Shown: piece by piece, positions 44,083-52,739 of the stretch
How the letters are laid out: every line of letters starts with the position of its first letter
Position numbering within the stretch: the first letter of the stretch is position 1
Origin: Ochrobactrum sp. Q0168
GTDB lineage: Bacteria; Pseudomonadota; Alphaproteobacteria; Rhizobiales; Rhizobiaceae
Direction: 5' to 3'
Length of the DNA: 64,000 nucleotides
Assembly: GCF_016427605.1 (NCBI RefSeq)
Contig: NZ_JAELXQ010000003.1
Span: forward strand, 248,001-312,000
Notes under the pieces: generated by a model
The model's input: only the letters and a program-made list of their open reading frames with translations
What the model was told of the DNA's origin: nothing
Database searches by the model: none
Position numbers and translations under genes: made by a program

Positions 44083-45105
44083 TTAAATCGTGGTGCTCTT
44101 TCGGACAATTAACGGCGATTCGATGACAGACTGCTGGTCCGAATCAAGAAGCTGTCCCATTTCACTCATCGTCAGTATCTCTATTGCTCGCTCGACCATT
44201 TTTTGGCCGTCATGCACGAGAGTGGTAAGATTGTAAGCGGCCCAACCCGCTTCCGCTATATTATCGTAACCACCAACGATGATGTCATCGGGGATACGAA
44301 CGCCCACTTCTTGACGTAATGCGTCCATGGCGCCAAGCGCTAACAGATCGTTTGCACAATAGATTGCATCTGGCAGTTTTGTTGCTGAGCCTAGCATGTC
44401 TTTCAGCTGTCTAATTGCGGCGTAACCCGCTTCGTAGCGATAGTCGCCTTCCAAAATGAACGGTGCCTCAAATCCTGCTTCATCAAGGCGCTGACAAAAA
44501 CCAAGCTGTCGATCAATGTTGGCCTGACTGTCAATTGGACCAGTTATATAGGCAAATTTGTGTGCGCCGCGCGCGATGAAGTGCTCTGCCATGACGCGCG
44601 ATGCGCCCACGCTGTCACAGCTGATTGAATAAACCCAATCACCAGAAAAGCGGGTATTGAAGGAAATAACCGGTACACGCAATTGCGATAGCTGCTCTAG
44701 CGCCTCCGGGCTCAGAACTGCGAGTGCGCTGACGATTGCATCGACCCGGTACCCTGCAAGCATGGGTACTATGTCATCGAAGGTGTGGCCACTTTCGACA
44801 TGTACCAGCAGAATGCGCCAGCCTTCCGCTTGAAGCATTTTGGAGAAGGTTTCGAGTACTGATGTGTAGAATGGATTGTAAAGCCCACCTATCACGACCG
44901 CGACCAGGCGCGAGCGATGGCTTAACATGATGCCTGGGATAAAGCTTGGGCGATAGCCAAGCTCTTCCGCAGCTGCCATGACCTTTTTGCGTGTTTCAGG
45001 AGACACGCTAGCCCCTGGCTTATAGGTTCTCGAAACCGCGGATTGCGAAACGCCCGCCAATCTTGCCACATCTGTAGAGGATGCGTAGGGCTTGTCACGT
45101 TTCAT
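44083..45105 (-). CDS. LacI-family transcriptional regulator
   Basis: A 340-residue LacI protein: HTH STDVARLAGVSQSAVSRTYK near residues 9-28, hinge helix region VMAAAEELGYRPS, and an effector-binding domain ending with GGYDNIAEAGWAAYNLTTL. AAAGGA lies six bases before ATG 45105, so the 13-codon upstream extension is rejected. It is divergent from a CUT2 sugar importer. Two perfect 14-bp palindromes in the gap are its likely operators. Confidence 0.9.
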   Translation of the reverse strand: MKRDKPYASSTDVARLAGVSQSAVSRTYKPGASVSPETRKKVMAAAEELGYRPSFIPGIMLSHRSRLVAVVIGGLYNPFYTSVLETFSKMLQAEGWRILLVHVESGHTFDDIVPMLAGYRVDAIVSALAVLSPEALEQLSQLRVPVISFNTRFSGDWVYSISCDSVGASRVMAEHFIARGAHKFAYITGPIDSQANIDRQLGFCQRLDEAGFEAPFILEGDYRYEAGYAAIRQLKDMLGSATKLPDAIYCANDLLALGAMDALRQEVGVRIPDDIIVGGYDNIAEAGWAAYNLTTLVHDGQKMVERAIEILTMSEMGQLLDSDQQSVIESPLIVRKSTTI

Positions 45106-45235
45106 TCCATATCCTTTGTGGTTCATGTCCAGTTTTCTGAACAATCATATGATTTCGTTTTGCCATTATGCCCGAACGCTTTCAAGGATTTGAACACGCT
45201 TTCGAGCCGCAGGATAAAATTCCAAAAGTTTTCTA

Positions 45236-45290
45236 TTGACGATGGATCATCTCTCTGCATAGCTATGCAATACTAGTGACTAGCTAGTCA
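45236..45290. promoter_or_regulatory. Promoter with two LacI-type operators
   Basis: A -35-like TTGACG (45236-45241) is followed by two perfect 14-bp palindromes that share the core TAGCTA: TGCATAGCTATGCA (45256-45269) and TGACTAGCTAGTCA (45277-45290). Their starts are 21 bases apart, two helical turns, so bound repressors would lie on the same face. The first overlaps the expected -10 region, fitting repression of the importer operon. Confidence 0.65.
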
Positions 45291-45314
45291 ATGCGTGTTT
45301 GGGAGGAAAAACGC

Positions 45315-46400
45315 ATGAGCCTAATTCGTACGACGCCATTCAGCCGGCGGGCCTTTATTAAGGGTGCTGCAGGACTTGGTGCTCTCTCAGCTTTTGGTGG
45401 ATTGTCTTCGCTGCGTGCGCTTGCCGAGCAGAAGCCGACGCTGGTCAATGCTATTCGTTCGCTGTCAAATCCGTATCACGCCGCATGGAACAAAGGCGGC
45501 GAGGCTTTTGCCAAGGCGCTTGGTCTCGAATATGTGACGCTTGTTACAGAAGGCGATAGCGAGAAGGGCATTGCGGATATTCGCGCAATTTTGGCACGCA
45601 CCGGCGGCAATGCGGTTATCAATGTCGATCCAAACGACGCTGCCGATGCACGTCCAATCGTCGAAGCTTGCGCAGCCGCCAAGGCTCACGTGCTGACACA
45701 ATGGAACAAGCCTGCCGATTTGCATCCGTGGGATCACGATCCATACTACGTCGCTCATGTGAGCTTCGACGGGCAGCGCTATGGCGCAGAAACCGCTGAA
45801 ATCCTGATCAAGTCTATTGGTGGGAAAGGCGGAATTCTGGCCCTGGGTGGAACGCTGTCGAACACCGTTGCAATCGATCGTCGTCAAGGTCTGGAGAAGG
45901 CTCTCGCAGCTCACCAAGATGTACAGCTTCTTGATTTTCAGGTTGCCGATTGGCAGTCGAGCAAAGCGTTTGATGTTGTGAGCGCGTGGCTGACCCGTTT
46001 TGGTGATGACATCAAGGGTATCTGGTGCGCCAATGACGATATGGGCATCGGTGCGCTGGAAGCACTGCGTGCGGAAGGTCTTGCCGGACAGATACCCATC
46101 ACAGGCGTTGATGGTATCGGAACAGCGGTCGAAGCCGTCAAGAATGGTGAATTTGCAGCGACTGTATCGTCCGATCCGTTCTGGCAGGGCGCTATGGGGC
46201 TGGCAATTCCATACAGCGCGCGGGCCGGCGTCTTTGATCCATCGAAAGAGCCCAAAGATCATCGCGAGTTCTACGGCACGGCTTTGGTCGTGACCAGGGA
46301 CAATGTCGAAGATTTCTACGAAAACAATATCAAGAATACCCCAAATCTTGATTTCAAGGACCTTTGGGGGCGTGCAAGCGGACAGATTCGCGAGGGCTGA
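45315..46400 (+). CDS. CUT2 ABC transporter sugar-binding protein, Tat-type signal
   Basis: A 361-residue Peripla_BP_4-type protein. The N-terminus contains SRRAFIKGAAG, a near-consensus twin-arginine motif, followed by a hydrophobic stretch and cleavage near ALAEQ. The mature protein has SLSNPYHAAWNKGGEAFAKA, IADIRAILARTGGNAVINV and GIWCANDDMGIGALEAL. Tat export is unusual for CUT2 binding proteins, which mostly use Sec. RBS GGAGG precedes the ATG. It heads the operon with two permeases and an ATPase; the ligand is unknown. Confidence 0.88.
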   Translation: MSLIRTTPFSRRAFIKGAAGLGALSAFGGLSSLRALAEQKPTLVNAIRSLSNPYHAAWNKGGEAFAKALGLEYVTLVTEGDSEKGIADIRAILARTGGNAVINVDPNDAADARPIVEACAAAKAHVLTQWNKPADLHPWDHDPYYVAHVSFDGQRYGAETAEILIKSIGGKGGILALGGTLSNTVAIDRRQGLEKALAAHQDVQLLDFQVADWQSSKAFDVVSAWLTRFGDDIKGIWCANDDMGIGALEALRAEGLAGQIPITGVDGIGTAVEAVKNGEFAATVSSDPFWQGAMGLAIPYSARAGVFDPSKEPKDHREFYGTALVVTRDNVEDFYENNIKNTPNLDFKDLWGRASGQIREG

Positions 46401-46463
46401 TACGCCCCGCGGTCTGAAGTCTCCCGTCATACTCGGCGGAACATTGCCTGACAGGAAGAGCAG

Positions 46464-47486
46464 ATGAGAATTGCGAGCCAGGATTTCAGTCCGGCTGACG
46501 CTAAAGGCGTAGCCATATCTAAAAACGGCGTTCAAGGCCGATTGCCAGGGCTGATGCGCCGGCTCGCGCCGCTCATCGTGTTGCTCGTGCTATGCATAGG
46601 TTTGGGACTGATTAGCCCGAACTTCTTCTCGGTCAATAATTTCGCCCGTATCGCATCAGCTTCGGCTATCCCGGTCGTGCTGACGCTGGGCGCAACATTC
46701 GTGATCCTGCTTGGCAGCATCGACCTTTCCGTAGAAGGCGTCATGGCATTGGCGGGCGTAGTGCTGGCATCCATGGTTGCGGCCGATAGCTCATGGCTTA
46801 GCAGTGTGCTTGGCGTGATTGCGGCAATTACTATTGGTGCTGCAATGGGAGCATTTTCAGGCCTGCTGCATGTCATCCTGCGCATACCATCTTTCATGGT
46901 GACGCTTGGCATGTGGTTCATCGGGCTTGGCATTGCCACTTTGATGGTCGGCGGCGGCACAATTGCTATTCGCGAAGCGGCGGTCCGCGGTTTCGCTCTT
47001 GAACGTTTTGCCGGTCTTCCTTTCACCGTCTGGATTGCACTTGCTGCTCTGTTCGTGGCATGGGTCGTGCAGAACCACACGCGTCTCGGTCGCCACATCT
47101 ATGCGCTTGGCGGCGGCGAGGATATCGCGGTGCTGTCCGGCGTATCCGTGCTACGCACCAAGTTGCTCGTCTTTGCAATGGCAGGTGCATTTTACGGACT
47201 TGGCGCAGTGCTCGCTGCAGCCCAACTTGGCCAGGGCAATGCCGATATCGGCACTGGACGGCTGTTTACGACGATTACGGCGGTCGTTGTTGGCGGAACC
47301 TCGCTTTTGGGAGGGCAGGGCGGTGTCCTGCAATCCTTGATCGGTGTCCTCATTGTTTCTGTTCTTGCGAACGGCATGGTTTTGCTCGGCATTCCGCCAT
47401 ATCTGCAACAGGCCTTTCTCGGTCTGATGATCATCGGAGCCGTTGCTTATGCCACACGCCGCACACGCTTCAAGATTGTGAAATAA
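46464..47486 (+). CDS. CUT2 ABC transporter permease
   Basis: A 340-residue RbsC-family permease with a 35-residue hydrophilic N-terminus, then hydrophobic helices including LLGSIDLSVEGVMALAGVVL near 85 and a late VVGGTSLLGGQGGVLQSLIG. AGGAAGAG precedes the ATG. It forms the channel with the second permease (48995-49981). The ATPase gene starts three bases after its stop. Confidence 0.9.
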   Translation: MRIASQDFSPADAKGVAISKNGVQGRLPGLMRRLAPLIVLLVLCIGLGLISPNFFSVNNFARIASASAIPVVLTLGATFVILLGSIDLSVEGVMALAGVVLASMVAADSSWLSSVLGVIAAITIGAAMGAFSGLLHVILRIPSFMVTLGMWFIGLGIATLMVGGGTIAIREAAVRGFALERFAGLPFTVWIALAALFVAWVVQNHTRLGRHIYALGGGEDIAVLSGVSVLRTKLLVFAMAGAFYGLGAVLAAAQLGQGNADIGTGRLFTTITAVVVGGTSLLGGQGGVLQSLIGVLIVSVLANGMVLLGIPPYLQQAFLGLMIIGAVAYATRRTRFKIVK

Positions 47487-47489
47487 GCC

Positions 47490-48992
47490 ATGTTGACGAT
47501 CAGCGGACTGACAAAATCTTTTGGCAGTGTTCATGCCCTTAAGGGCGTGGATTTGGAAATTCGCCCGGGCGAAGTGGTTGGGCTTGTAGGCGAAAACGGC
47601 GCGGGTAAATCCACGCTCATGCGTATTCTCGCCGGCACACAGCGCCCAAGCACAGGCATGATCACCCGTAACGGAAGGCCTTTTGCCGTCAACTCGCCGC
47701 AACAGGCGAATGAGCAAGGCGTTGCAATGGTGTTTCAGGAGCAGTCGTTGCTGCTGAATCTTTCCATCGCGCAGAACATATTCTTAGGGCAAGAGCAGCG
47801 TTTCATCCGCTTTGGTCTGGTTAATTGGCGGAAGATGAATGAAGCCGCCGTCAAGCATTTGAAGCAGGTCGGTATTCGTGCTGATCCGGCGACGCTCGCA
47901 GGTGATCTTTCTTTTGCCGAGCGTCAAATGGTGGAACTCGCCAAGGCGCTTTCATGGGCGGATCGCGTTGAAGGCGATCTGATCATTTTGCTCGATGAGC
48001 CCACATCGGTTTTGGAGCAATCAGAAATCGACATCCTGTTTGAGCGTGTTCGGGCGCTTAAATCACGCGCAAGCTTCGTCTTTGTTTCGCACCGCCTCGA
48101 TGAGGTGCTGGAAATCAGCGACCGCATCTATGTGATGAAAGACGGGCAGGGCGTTGCCACGATGGATGCGGAGGGTGTCAACGGCGCTGATCTTCACCGC
48201 ATTATGGTTGGTCGCGAGATGCACACCGAATATTATCTGGAGTCGGAGCAAACCGAACCCAGTACGCGGATTGCGCTTGAAGCACGTAAGCTGTCCTGCA
48301 CCGGCAAATATCATAATATCGATCTGACGCTTCGCGAGGGCGAGATACTTGGCATTGCAGGCGTCATTGGCTCTGGGCGTGAAGAACTGATCCGCAGCTT
48401 TTTCGGTTTTGAGACCCCGACATCCGGCGAGATGCTGCTGAAGGGTAAGGCGGTAAAACTTGCCAATCCGACAGAAGCGGTAGCACGAGGCATTGGCTAT
48501 ATTCCAAGTGAGCGCAGGCTCGAAGGCCTCGTCATGATGATGCCGATTGCTTCGAACATTACGCTGTCGCGCCTGGATGTTGTCGAAGGTCCCCTTGGCA
48601 TCCAGCATGGTCGCGAGACTGCTCTGGCTGAAGACTGGATCAAGAAACTCTCCATTCGGGCGCCGGGACCTCATGCTGTGTGTCAGGCACTGAGCGGCGG
48701 CAACCAGCAAAAGGTGGTTCTGGCCAAGTGGCTGACAGCTGGTTCGCGCATTCTGATCCTTGATCATCCAACGCGCGGCGTCGATGTGGGCGCAAAGGAA
48801 GAAATCTTCCGTCTGATGCGTCAGTTAAGCCGCGAGGGCTATGCGATCATCCTCATCGCTGACACGCTCGAAGAGACCATCGGCCTTTCGCACAATATTC
48901 TTGTCATGCGCGATGGCGAAATTACCGCACGCATTCCTGCTCCGACTGGCGCCAAGCCGTCTCAGGTGCAGCTCGTTGAACATATGGTCTGA
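47490..48992 (+). CDS. CUT2 ABC transporter ATP-binding protein
   Basis: A 500-residue RbsA-type protein with two ABC domains. The first has Walker A GENGAGKSTLMRIL (near residue 35), the signature-like LSFAERQMVELAKAL and Walker B LIILLDEPTSVL. The second has the atypical P-loop GVIGSGREEL and the signature LSGGNQQKVVLAKWL. It powers the flanking permeases. Two bases separate its stop from the next start. Confidence 0.9.
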   Translation: MLTISGLTKSFGSVHALKGVDLEIRPGEVVGLVGENGAGKSTLMRILAGTQRPSTGMITRNGRPFAVNSPQQANEQGVAMVFQEQSLLLNLSIAQNIFLGQEQRFIRFGLVNWRKMNEAAVKHLKQVGIRADPATLAGDLSFAERQMVELAKALSWADRVEGDLIILLDEPTSVLEQSEIDILFERVRALKSRASFVFVSHRLDEVLEISDRIYVMKDGQGVATMDAEGVNGADLHRIMVGREMHTEYYLESEQTEPSTRIALEARKLSCTGKYHNIDLTLREGEILGIAGVIGSGREELIRSFFGFETPTSGEMLLKGKAVKLANPTEAVARGIGYIPSERRLEGLVMMMPIASNITLSRLDVVEGPLGIQHGRETALAEDWIKKLSIRAPGPHAVCQALSGGNQQKVVLAKWLTAGSRILILDHPTRGVDVGAKEEIFRLMRQLSREGYAIILIADTLEETIGLSHNILVMRDGEITARIPAPTGAKPSQVQLVEHMV

Positions 48993-48994
48993 TC

Positions 48995-49981
48995 ATGAAC
49001 GAGAAAACCGCTCTCCCCAACGCTTCCGGCGCGTCCCGTCTATTGAACGCAGCGCAGCTACGCCAATATGCGCCGCTTGCCTTTCTGGTCGTTATGGTGG
49101 TGCTTATCTCGGCCTACTCGCCGGGTTTTGCCAGCGTCAATACTGGGCTGGTTCTGCTAGCAGATACCATGGCGCTGTTCACACTTGCTGCTGGTCTGTC
49201 TTTTGTCATTGTGATTGGTGGCATAGATTTGAGCTTGCCTGCGGTCGCATCGCTTGCAAGCGTGGTGACGGCGATGCTTTTGCCAGAAATTGGGCTACTG
49301 GCCTTTCCAGTTGCGCTTCTCTGCGGCGTTGCTGCCGGTCTTTTCAGTGGCCTTGTCCATGTGCGCTTAAAAATTCCGTCCTTTATCGCAACACTTGCGA
49401 CTGGCGGTGTGGTTTCCGGTATCGCGCTTTATATCTCCAAAGCACGTAGCATCGGCATCAGCGCGGTCGACCGTCCAATGCTTAACTGGATTGCCGGTAC
49501 GACGTTTGGAATACCAAACATCATTCTTGTCGGGCTACTAATGTGCCTTATTGGCATATATATCCAGCGCTATACGCGCTTTGGTCGCTATTGCTATGCC
49601 ATTGGTGCCGGTGAGCCTGCGGCAATTGCGGCCGGTATTCACGTGGATCGTCAGAAAATCTATGCATTTGTCCTGTCTGCATTCTACGCAGCAGTTGCGG
49701 GCATCATGCTTGCAGCGCGCATGACAAGCGGTTCACCAACGGGCGCTAGCCAGTTGCTTCTTCCAGCTATCGCCGCTGTCCTCGTTGGCGGAACACCGAT
49801 CACCGGCGGGCTTGGCGGCGTCGGACGCACGCTGGTCGGAGCGCTCATCGTGTCGGTCGTGCGTATAGGCATGACATTTGTCGGTATCGACATCTTCGCA
49901 CAGCAGATCGTCTTCGGCGCTGTTCTCATTCTCCCCGTCGCTGTCACCATGGATCGCGACAACATCCTCATCGCAAAATAA
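48995..49981 (+). CDS. CUT2 ABC transporter permease (second)
   Basis: A 328-residue RbsC-like permease with IGGIDLSLPAVASLASVVTA near residue 73 and AVLVGGTPITGGLGGVGRTL near 265. It pairs with the permease at 46464-47486. The start two bases after the ATPase stop indicates tight coupling. No kinase gene accompanies this importer; only an SDR follows. Confidence 0.9.
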   Translation: MNEKTALPNASGASRLLNAAQLRQYAPLAFLVVMVVLISAYSPGFASVNTGLVLLADTMALFTLAAGLSFVIVIGGIDLSLPAVASLASVVTAMLLPEIGLLAFPVALLCGVAAGLFSGLVHVRLKIPSFIATLATGGVVSGIALYISKARSIGISAVDRPMLNWIAGTTFGIPNIILVGLLMCLIGIYIQRYTRFGRYCYAIGAGEPAAIAAGIHVDRQKIYAFVLSAFYAAVAGIMLAARMTSGSPTGASQLLLPAIAAVLVGGTPITGGLGGVGRTLVGALIVSVVRIGMTFVGIDIFAQQIVFGAVLILPVAVTMDRDNILIAK

Positions 49982-50012
49982 GCAGCCGTGCGGCTGTATC
50001 GCAGGAGTTATT

Positions 50013-50801
50013 ATGGATCTGCAATTGAAGGGAAAGACCGCCGTAATCACCGGCGCGTCGGTCGGGATCGGTTTGGCCATTGCGGAAGGATTGGCGGCCG
50101 AAGGTACGAACCTTGTGCTGGTAGCGCGTGGCAAAGAACGTGTAGAAGCTGAAGCGCAGCGCATTGCTGAACAGTATGGCGTCAATGCTATCGGTGTGGC
50201 GGCAGATGTGTCGACCGTGGAAGGCACTAACGCTGTTATCGCCGCCGCAGCTTCCGCAGGCGGCGCCGATATTCTCATCAACAATGCGGGTACTGGTTCA
50301 AACGAGACCATCATGGATGCGCCGGACGAAAAGTGGCAATTCTATTGGGATTTGCACGTGATGGCGGCTGTGCGCCTTGCGCGTGGACTGGTGCCACAGA
50401 TGAAGACCAAAGGTGGCGGCGTAGTGCTGCACAACGCTTCGATCTGTGCTGTACAACCGCTCTGGTATGAACCGATTTACAACGTCACCAAGTCCGCTTT
50501 GATGATGTTCTCGAAGACGCTTTCCACCGAAGTCATTGGGGACAATATTCGCGTCAACTGCGTTAACCCAGGTCTAATCCTAACGCCTGATTGGGTGAAG
50601 ACTGCCAAGCAGCTCACAGCCGATAAGGGCGGCAACTGGGAAGGCTATCTTCAGGACGTCGCCAACGAACATGCTGCCGCCAAGCGCTTTGGTACGCCCG
50701 AAGAGCTCGCGCATTTCTTTGTCTTCCTATGCTCGCCCCGTGCAAGCTATAGTGTTGGTTCAACCTATTTTGTCGATGGAGGTATGCTCAAGACACTTTG
50801 A
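50013..50801 (+). CDS. SDR family oxidoreductase
   Basis: A 262-residue classical SDR: cofactor motif TGASVGIGLAIAEGL (near residue 14), NNAGTGSN, active-site serine region NASICAVQPLWYEPIY and YNVTK. The ending VGSTYFVDGGMLKTL is typical. RBS CAGGAG precedes the ATG. It is the last gene of the importer operon and presumably oxidises the imported sugar or polyol as the first catabolic step. A strong terminator follows. Confidence 0.88.
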   Translation: MDLQLKGKTAVITGASVGIGLAIAEGLAAEGTNLVLVARGKERVEAEAQRIAEQYGVNAIGVAADVSTVEGTNAVIAAAASAGGADILINNAGTGSNETIMDAPDEKWQFYWDLHVMAAVRLARGLVPQMKTKGGGVVLHNASICAVQPLWYEPIYNVTKSALMMFSKTLSTEVIGDNIRVNCVNPGLILTPDWVKTAKQLTADKGGNWEGYLQDVANEHAAAKRFGTPEELAHFFVFLCSPRASYSVGSTYFVDGGMLKTL

Positions 50802-50826
50802 GAATTCTCTGCCTGGAGAAATGCTG

Positions 50827-50860
50827 GCCGGAATTGCTCCTACAATTCCGGCATTTTTTT
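50827..50860. terminator. Strong Rho-independent terminator
   Basis: Perfect 10-bp stem GCCGGAATTG / CAATTCCGGC (50827-50836 and 50843-50852), 6-base loop, followed by A and seven T. It terminates the importer operon before the convergent RpiR gene. Confidence 0.9.
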
Positions 50861-50865
50861 ATCCA

Positions 50866-51756
50866 TTAGATCGGCTGCATCTTGCGCATATCACTGAGCA
50901 AGCGCTTCATGCGATGAATACGGTCATGCTGGTCCGTTGGACGGCGCATAGCAACGCTGGTGGAGAGAATATCGATAACAACCAAAGCGGCGATACGCGA
51001 GATGGTCGGGGTGTACATATTGGTGTTTTCAAGTGTCTCAACGATAAGCGAAACATCGCAATAGTTAGTCAACGGCGAGTCTGAACCTGTCATCCCAATG
51101 ACAGAAGCACCGTTTTCGCGGGCGATGCGGGCGATTTCGATGATTGAACGTGTGGTACCAGTATTGGAGATGACGAACGCGACTGCGCCCGGCTTCATCA
51201 TCGATGCCACCATCAATTGTTGGTGCGAATCCAGCTCGGCACCGCATGGCACACCGAATAGTGGAAATTTCTGCTGTGCATCGCGTGCTACGATGCCCGA
51301 AGCGCCGAAACCGAAAAACACAATTGAATTGCACTTTGTCAGGATATCGATTGCTTTGTGAAGAGCTTCCTTGTCCAATCGCGACCGCGCCCAGTCGAGG
51401 CTGGTCATTGTATAATCGAAAATCTTTTCCGCCACCACTTCTGGCTCATCCGTTTCAACCAGCACGGAATGCGTGGCGGGTGTACCGAGCGCCAGACTTT
51501 GCGCGAGCCTGATTTTCAGATCCTGGAAGCCGGAACAGCCGATGGCCGTCGCGAAACGCAATACCGTTGGCTGGCTGACGTCGGCAAGCGTTGCAGTTTC
51601 GCTGACGGTTGCATTCATGATGCGGTGAGGGTCGTCAAGGACAACGTCCGCGACTTTGCGATCCGATTTCCGCAGCTCCGGGCGCATTGTGCGAATGACT
51701 TCAATAATATTGCGACCATTCAGGCCACGCGTTTCACTACGCGCATCATTATCCAT
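50866..51756 (-). CDS. RpiR/HexR-family transcriptional regulator (HTH plus SIS domain)
   Basis: A 296-residue protein. The N-terminal HTH_6 domain has IIEVIRTMRPELRKSDRKVA and VSETATLADVSQPTVLRFAT. The C-terminal SIS domain, which binds phosphosugars, has SIVFFGFGASGIVARDAQQK and ISNTGTTRSIIEIARIAREN. RpiR/HexR regulators sense sugar phosphates such as KDPG. It is the distal gene of the minus-strand set that includes a KDPG aldolase, and HexR-like sites occur in the central divergent promoter at about 56 kb, so it is the likely regulator of the whole 51-64 kb locus. Confidence 0.9.
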   Translation of the reverse strand: MDNDARSETRGLNGRNIIEVIRTMRPELRKSDRKVADVVLDDPHRIMNATVSETATLADVSQPTVLRFATAIGCSGFQDLKIRLAQSLALGTPATHSVLVETDEPEVVAEKIFDYTMTSLDWARSRLDKEALHKAIDILTKCNSIVFFGFGASGIVARDAQQKFPLFGVPCGAELDSHQQLMVASMMKPGAVAFVISNTGTTRSIIEIARIARENGASVIGMTGSDSPLTNYCDVSLIVETLENTNMYTPTISRIAALVVIDILSTSVAMRRPTDQHDRIHRMKRLLSDMRKMQPI

Positions 51757-51777
51757 TCAAGAAAATCCCTCTGACGG

Positions 51778-51850
51778 CTCAAGAGCCGGATCGCTTTTTC
51801 AATATGTTAGCGTATCGGCTCCAAAACCGGAATCGATTTTTGGCAAGCAT
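51778..51850. repeat. Degenerate palindromic repeat element
   Basis: The gap between two minus-strand genes contains a short hairpin, CCAAAA (51821-51826) with TTTTGG (51838-51843). Flanks of mixed CCGGATCG/CCGGAATCGA character resemble decayed Rhizobiales palindromic elements. Shorter and weaker than the element at 22249-22447. Confidence 0.3.
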
Positions 51851-51861
51851 CACGCATGGTT

Positions 51862-52728
51862 TCAATAGGTTAGAGCACTGCTTACAAGAGCGACCTGAAT
51901 GCGTGCACGGTGTATATGCAGATCACCACCAGATCGAGCCGCAGCGTCAATGTTTTCCGGCGCTTCGGTGTTGAAGTCGAACAATCCATAATGATGCGCG
52001 ACCAGGTCCGTAGCGCCTATCTGCTGTGCCAGCGTGATTGCTTCTGCAAGTGTGAAGTTGCCTGGAACACCGTTATTCGAAAGTTCGGGACTGCGGCCAT
52101 TTACCGGTAATAATGCCACGTGGGGATTATAAGCGGCAACTTCGGCTTCCAATCCATCAAACGGTATGCAGTCACCAGAATGCCAGATGCGTAGTGCTCC
52201 GCAATCAAACACATAACCTAAAAATTTATGATCGCCGTTCTGGTCTGTTTCCAGCGCCTCATGGGCCGCGCGGGTTGCGGCAATCTTGATTGGCCCCAGC
52301 AAATATGTCTCTTGAGCGCCGATCAATGCAAGGCGCTTTTCGTCGACGCCCGAGCGCGTTAGAGCCTGTTCTTTCGTCGCCCGGGGAACAAGCAAGGTTG
52401 CGTCCGGGTTCTGCGTGAGAAGCGCAGGCAAAGTGCCGGGATCCATATGGTCGGTATGGGCATGTGTGCATGCGACGAGATCGACAAAATGAATGCCGTC
52501 CGGCGCAACGGGAGGGGGCATCATGCGTATATGCGGTCTGCTCGTGCCCTTATATTTCTCGGCCAGGCTATCGGAAAGATAAGGGTCAATGACAATGCGT
52601 TTCTCGAAAGCCTCAAGAACAAAGCCCGCTTGTCCCAGCCATAGAATACGGATGCCGGGTGTAGCGGGTCGGCGCAGATAATCCTCCAGTGGAAGCGTTT
52701 CGGCAATTTCCTGCAAGCATCCCGGCAT
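51862..52728 (-). CDS. MBL-fold metallo-hydrolase, UlaG-like lactonase
   Basis: A 288-residue metallo-beta-lactamase-fold enzyme. The metal motif THAHTDHMDPG (HxHxDH) lies near residue 83, preceded by IRILWLGQAGFVLEAFEKRI and DPYLSD, and followed by the later IWHSGDCIPFDG (Asp ligand) and DLVAHHYGLFDFNT. The layout follows UlaG, the L-ascorbate-6-phosphate lactonase, so lactone or phosphoester hydrolysis on a sugar acid is likely. The start at 52728 (AAGGAC upstream) is preferred over a frame running back into the next gene. It is 11 bases from that gene's stop. Confidence 0.8.
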   Translation of the reverse strand: MPGCLQEIAETLPLEDYLRRPATPGIRILWLGQAGFVLEAFEKRIVIDPYLSDSLAEKYKGTSRPHIRMMPPPVAPDGIHFVDLVACTHAHTDHMDPGTLPALLTQNPDATLLVPRATKEQALTRSGVDEKRLALIGAQETYLLGPIKIAATRAAHEALETDQNGDHKFLGYVFDCGALRIWHSGDCIPFDGLEAEVAAYNPHVALLPVNGRSPELSNNGVPGNFTLAEAITLAQQIGATDLVAHHYGLFDFNTEAPENIDAAARSGGDLHIHRARIQVALVSSALTY

Positions 52729-52739
52729 TTCGAAGTCCT

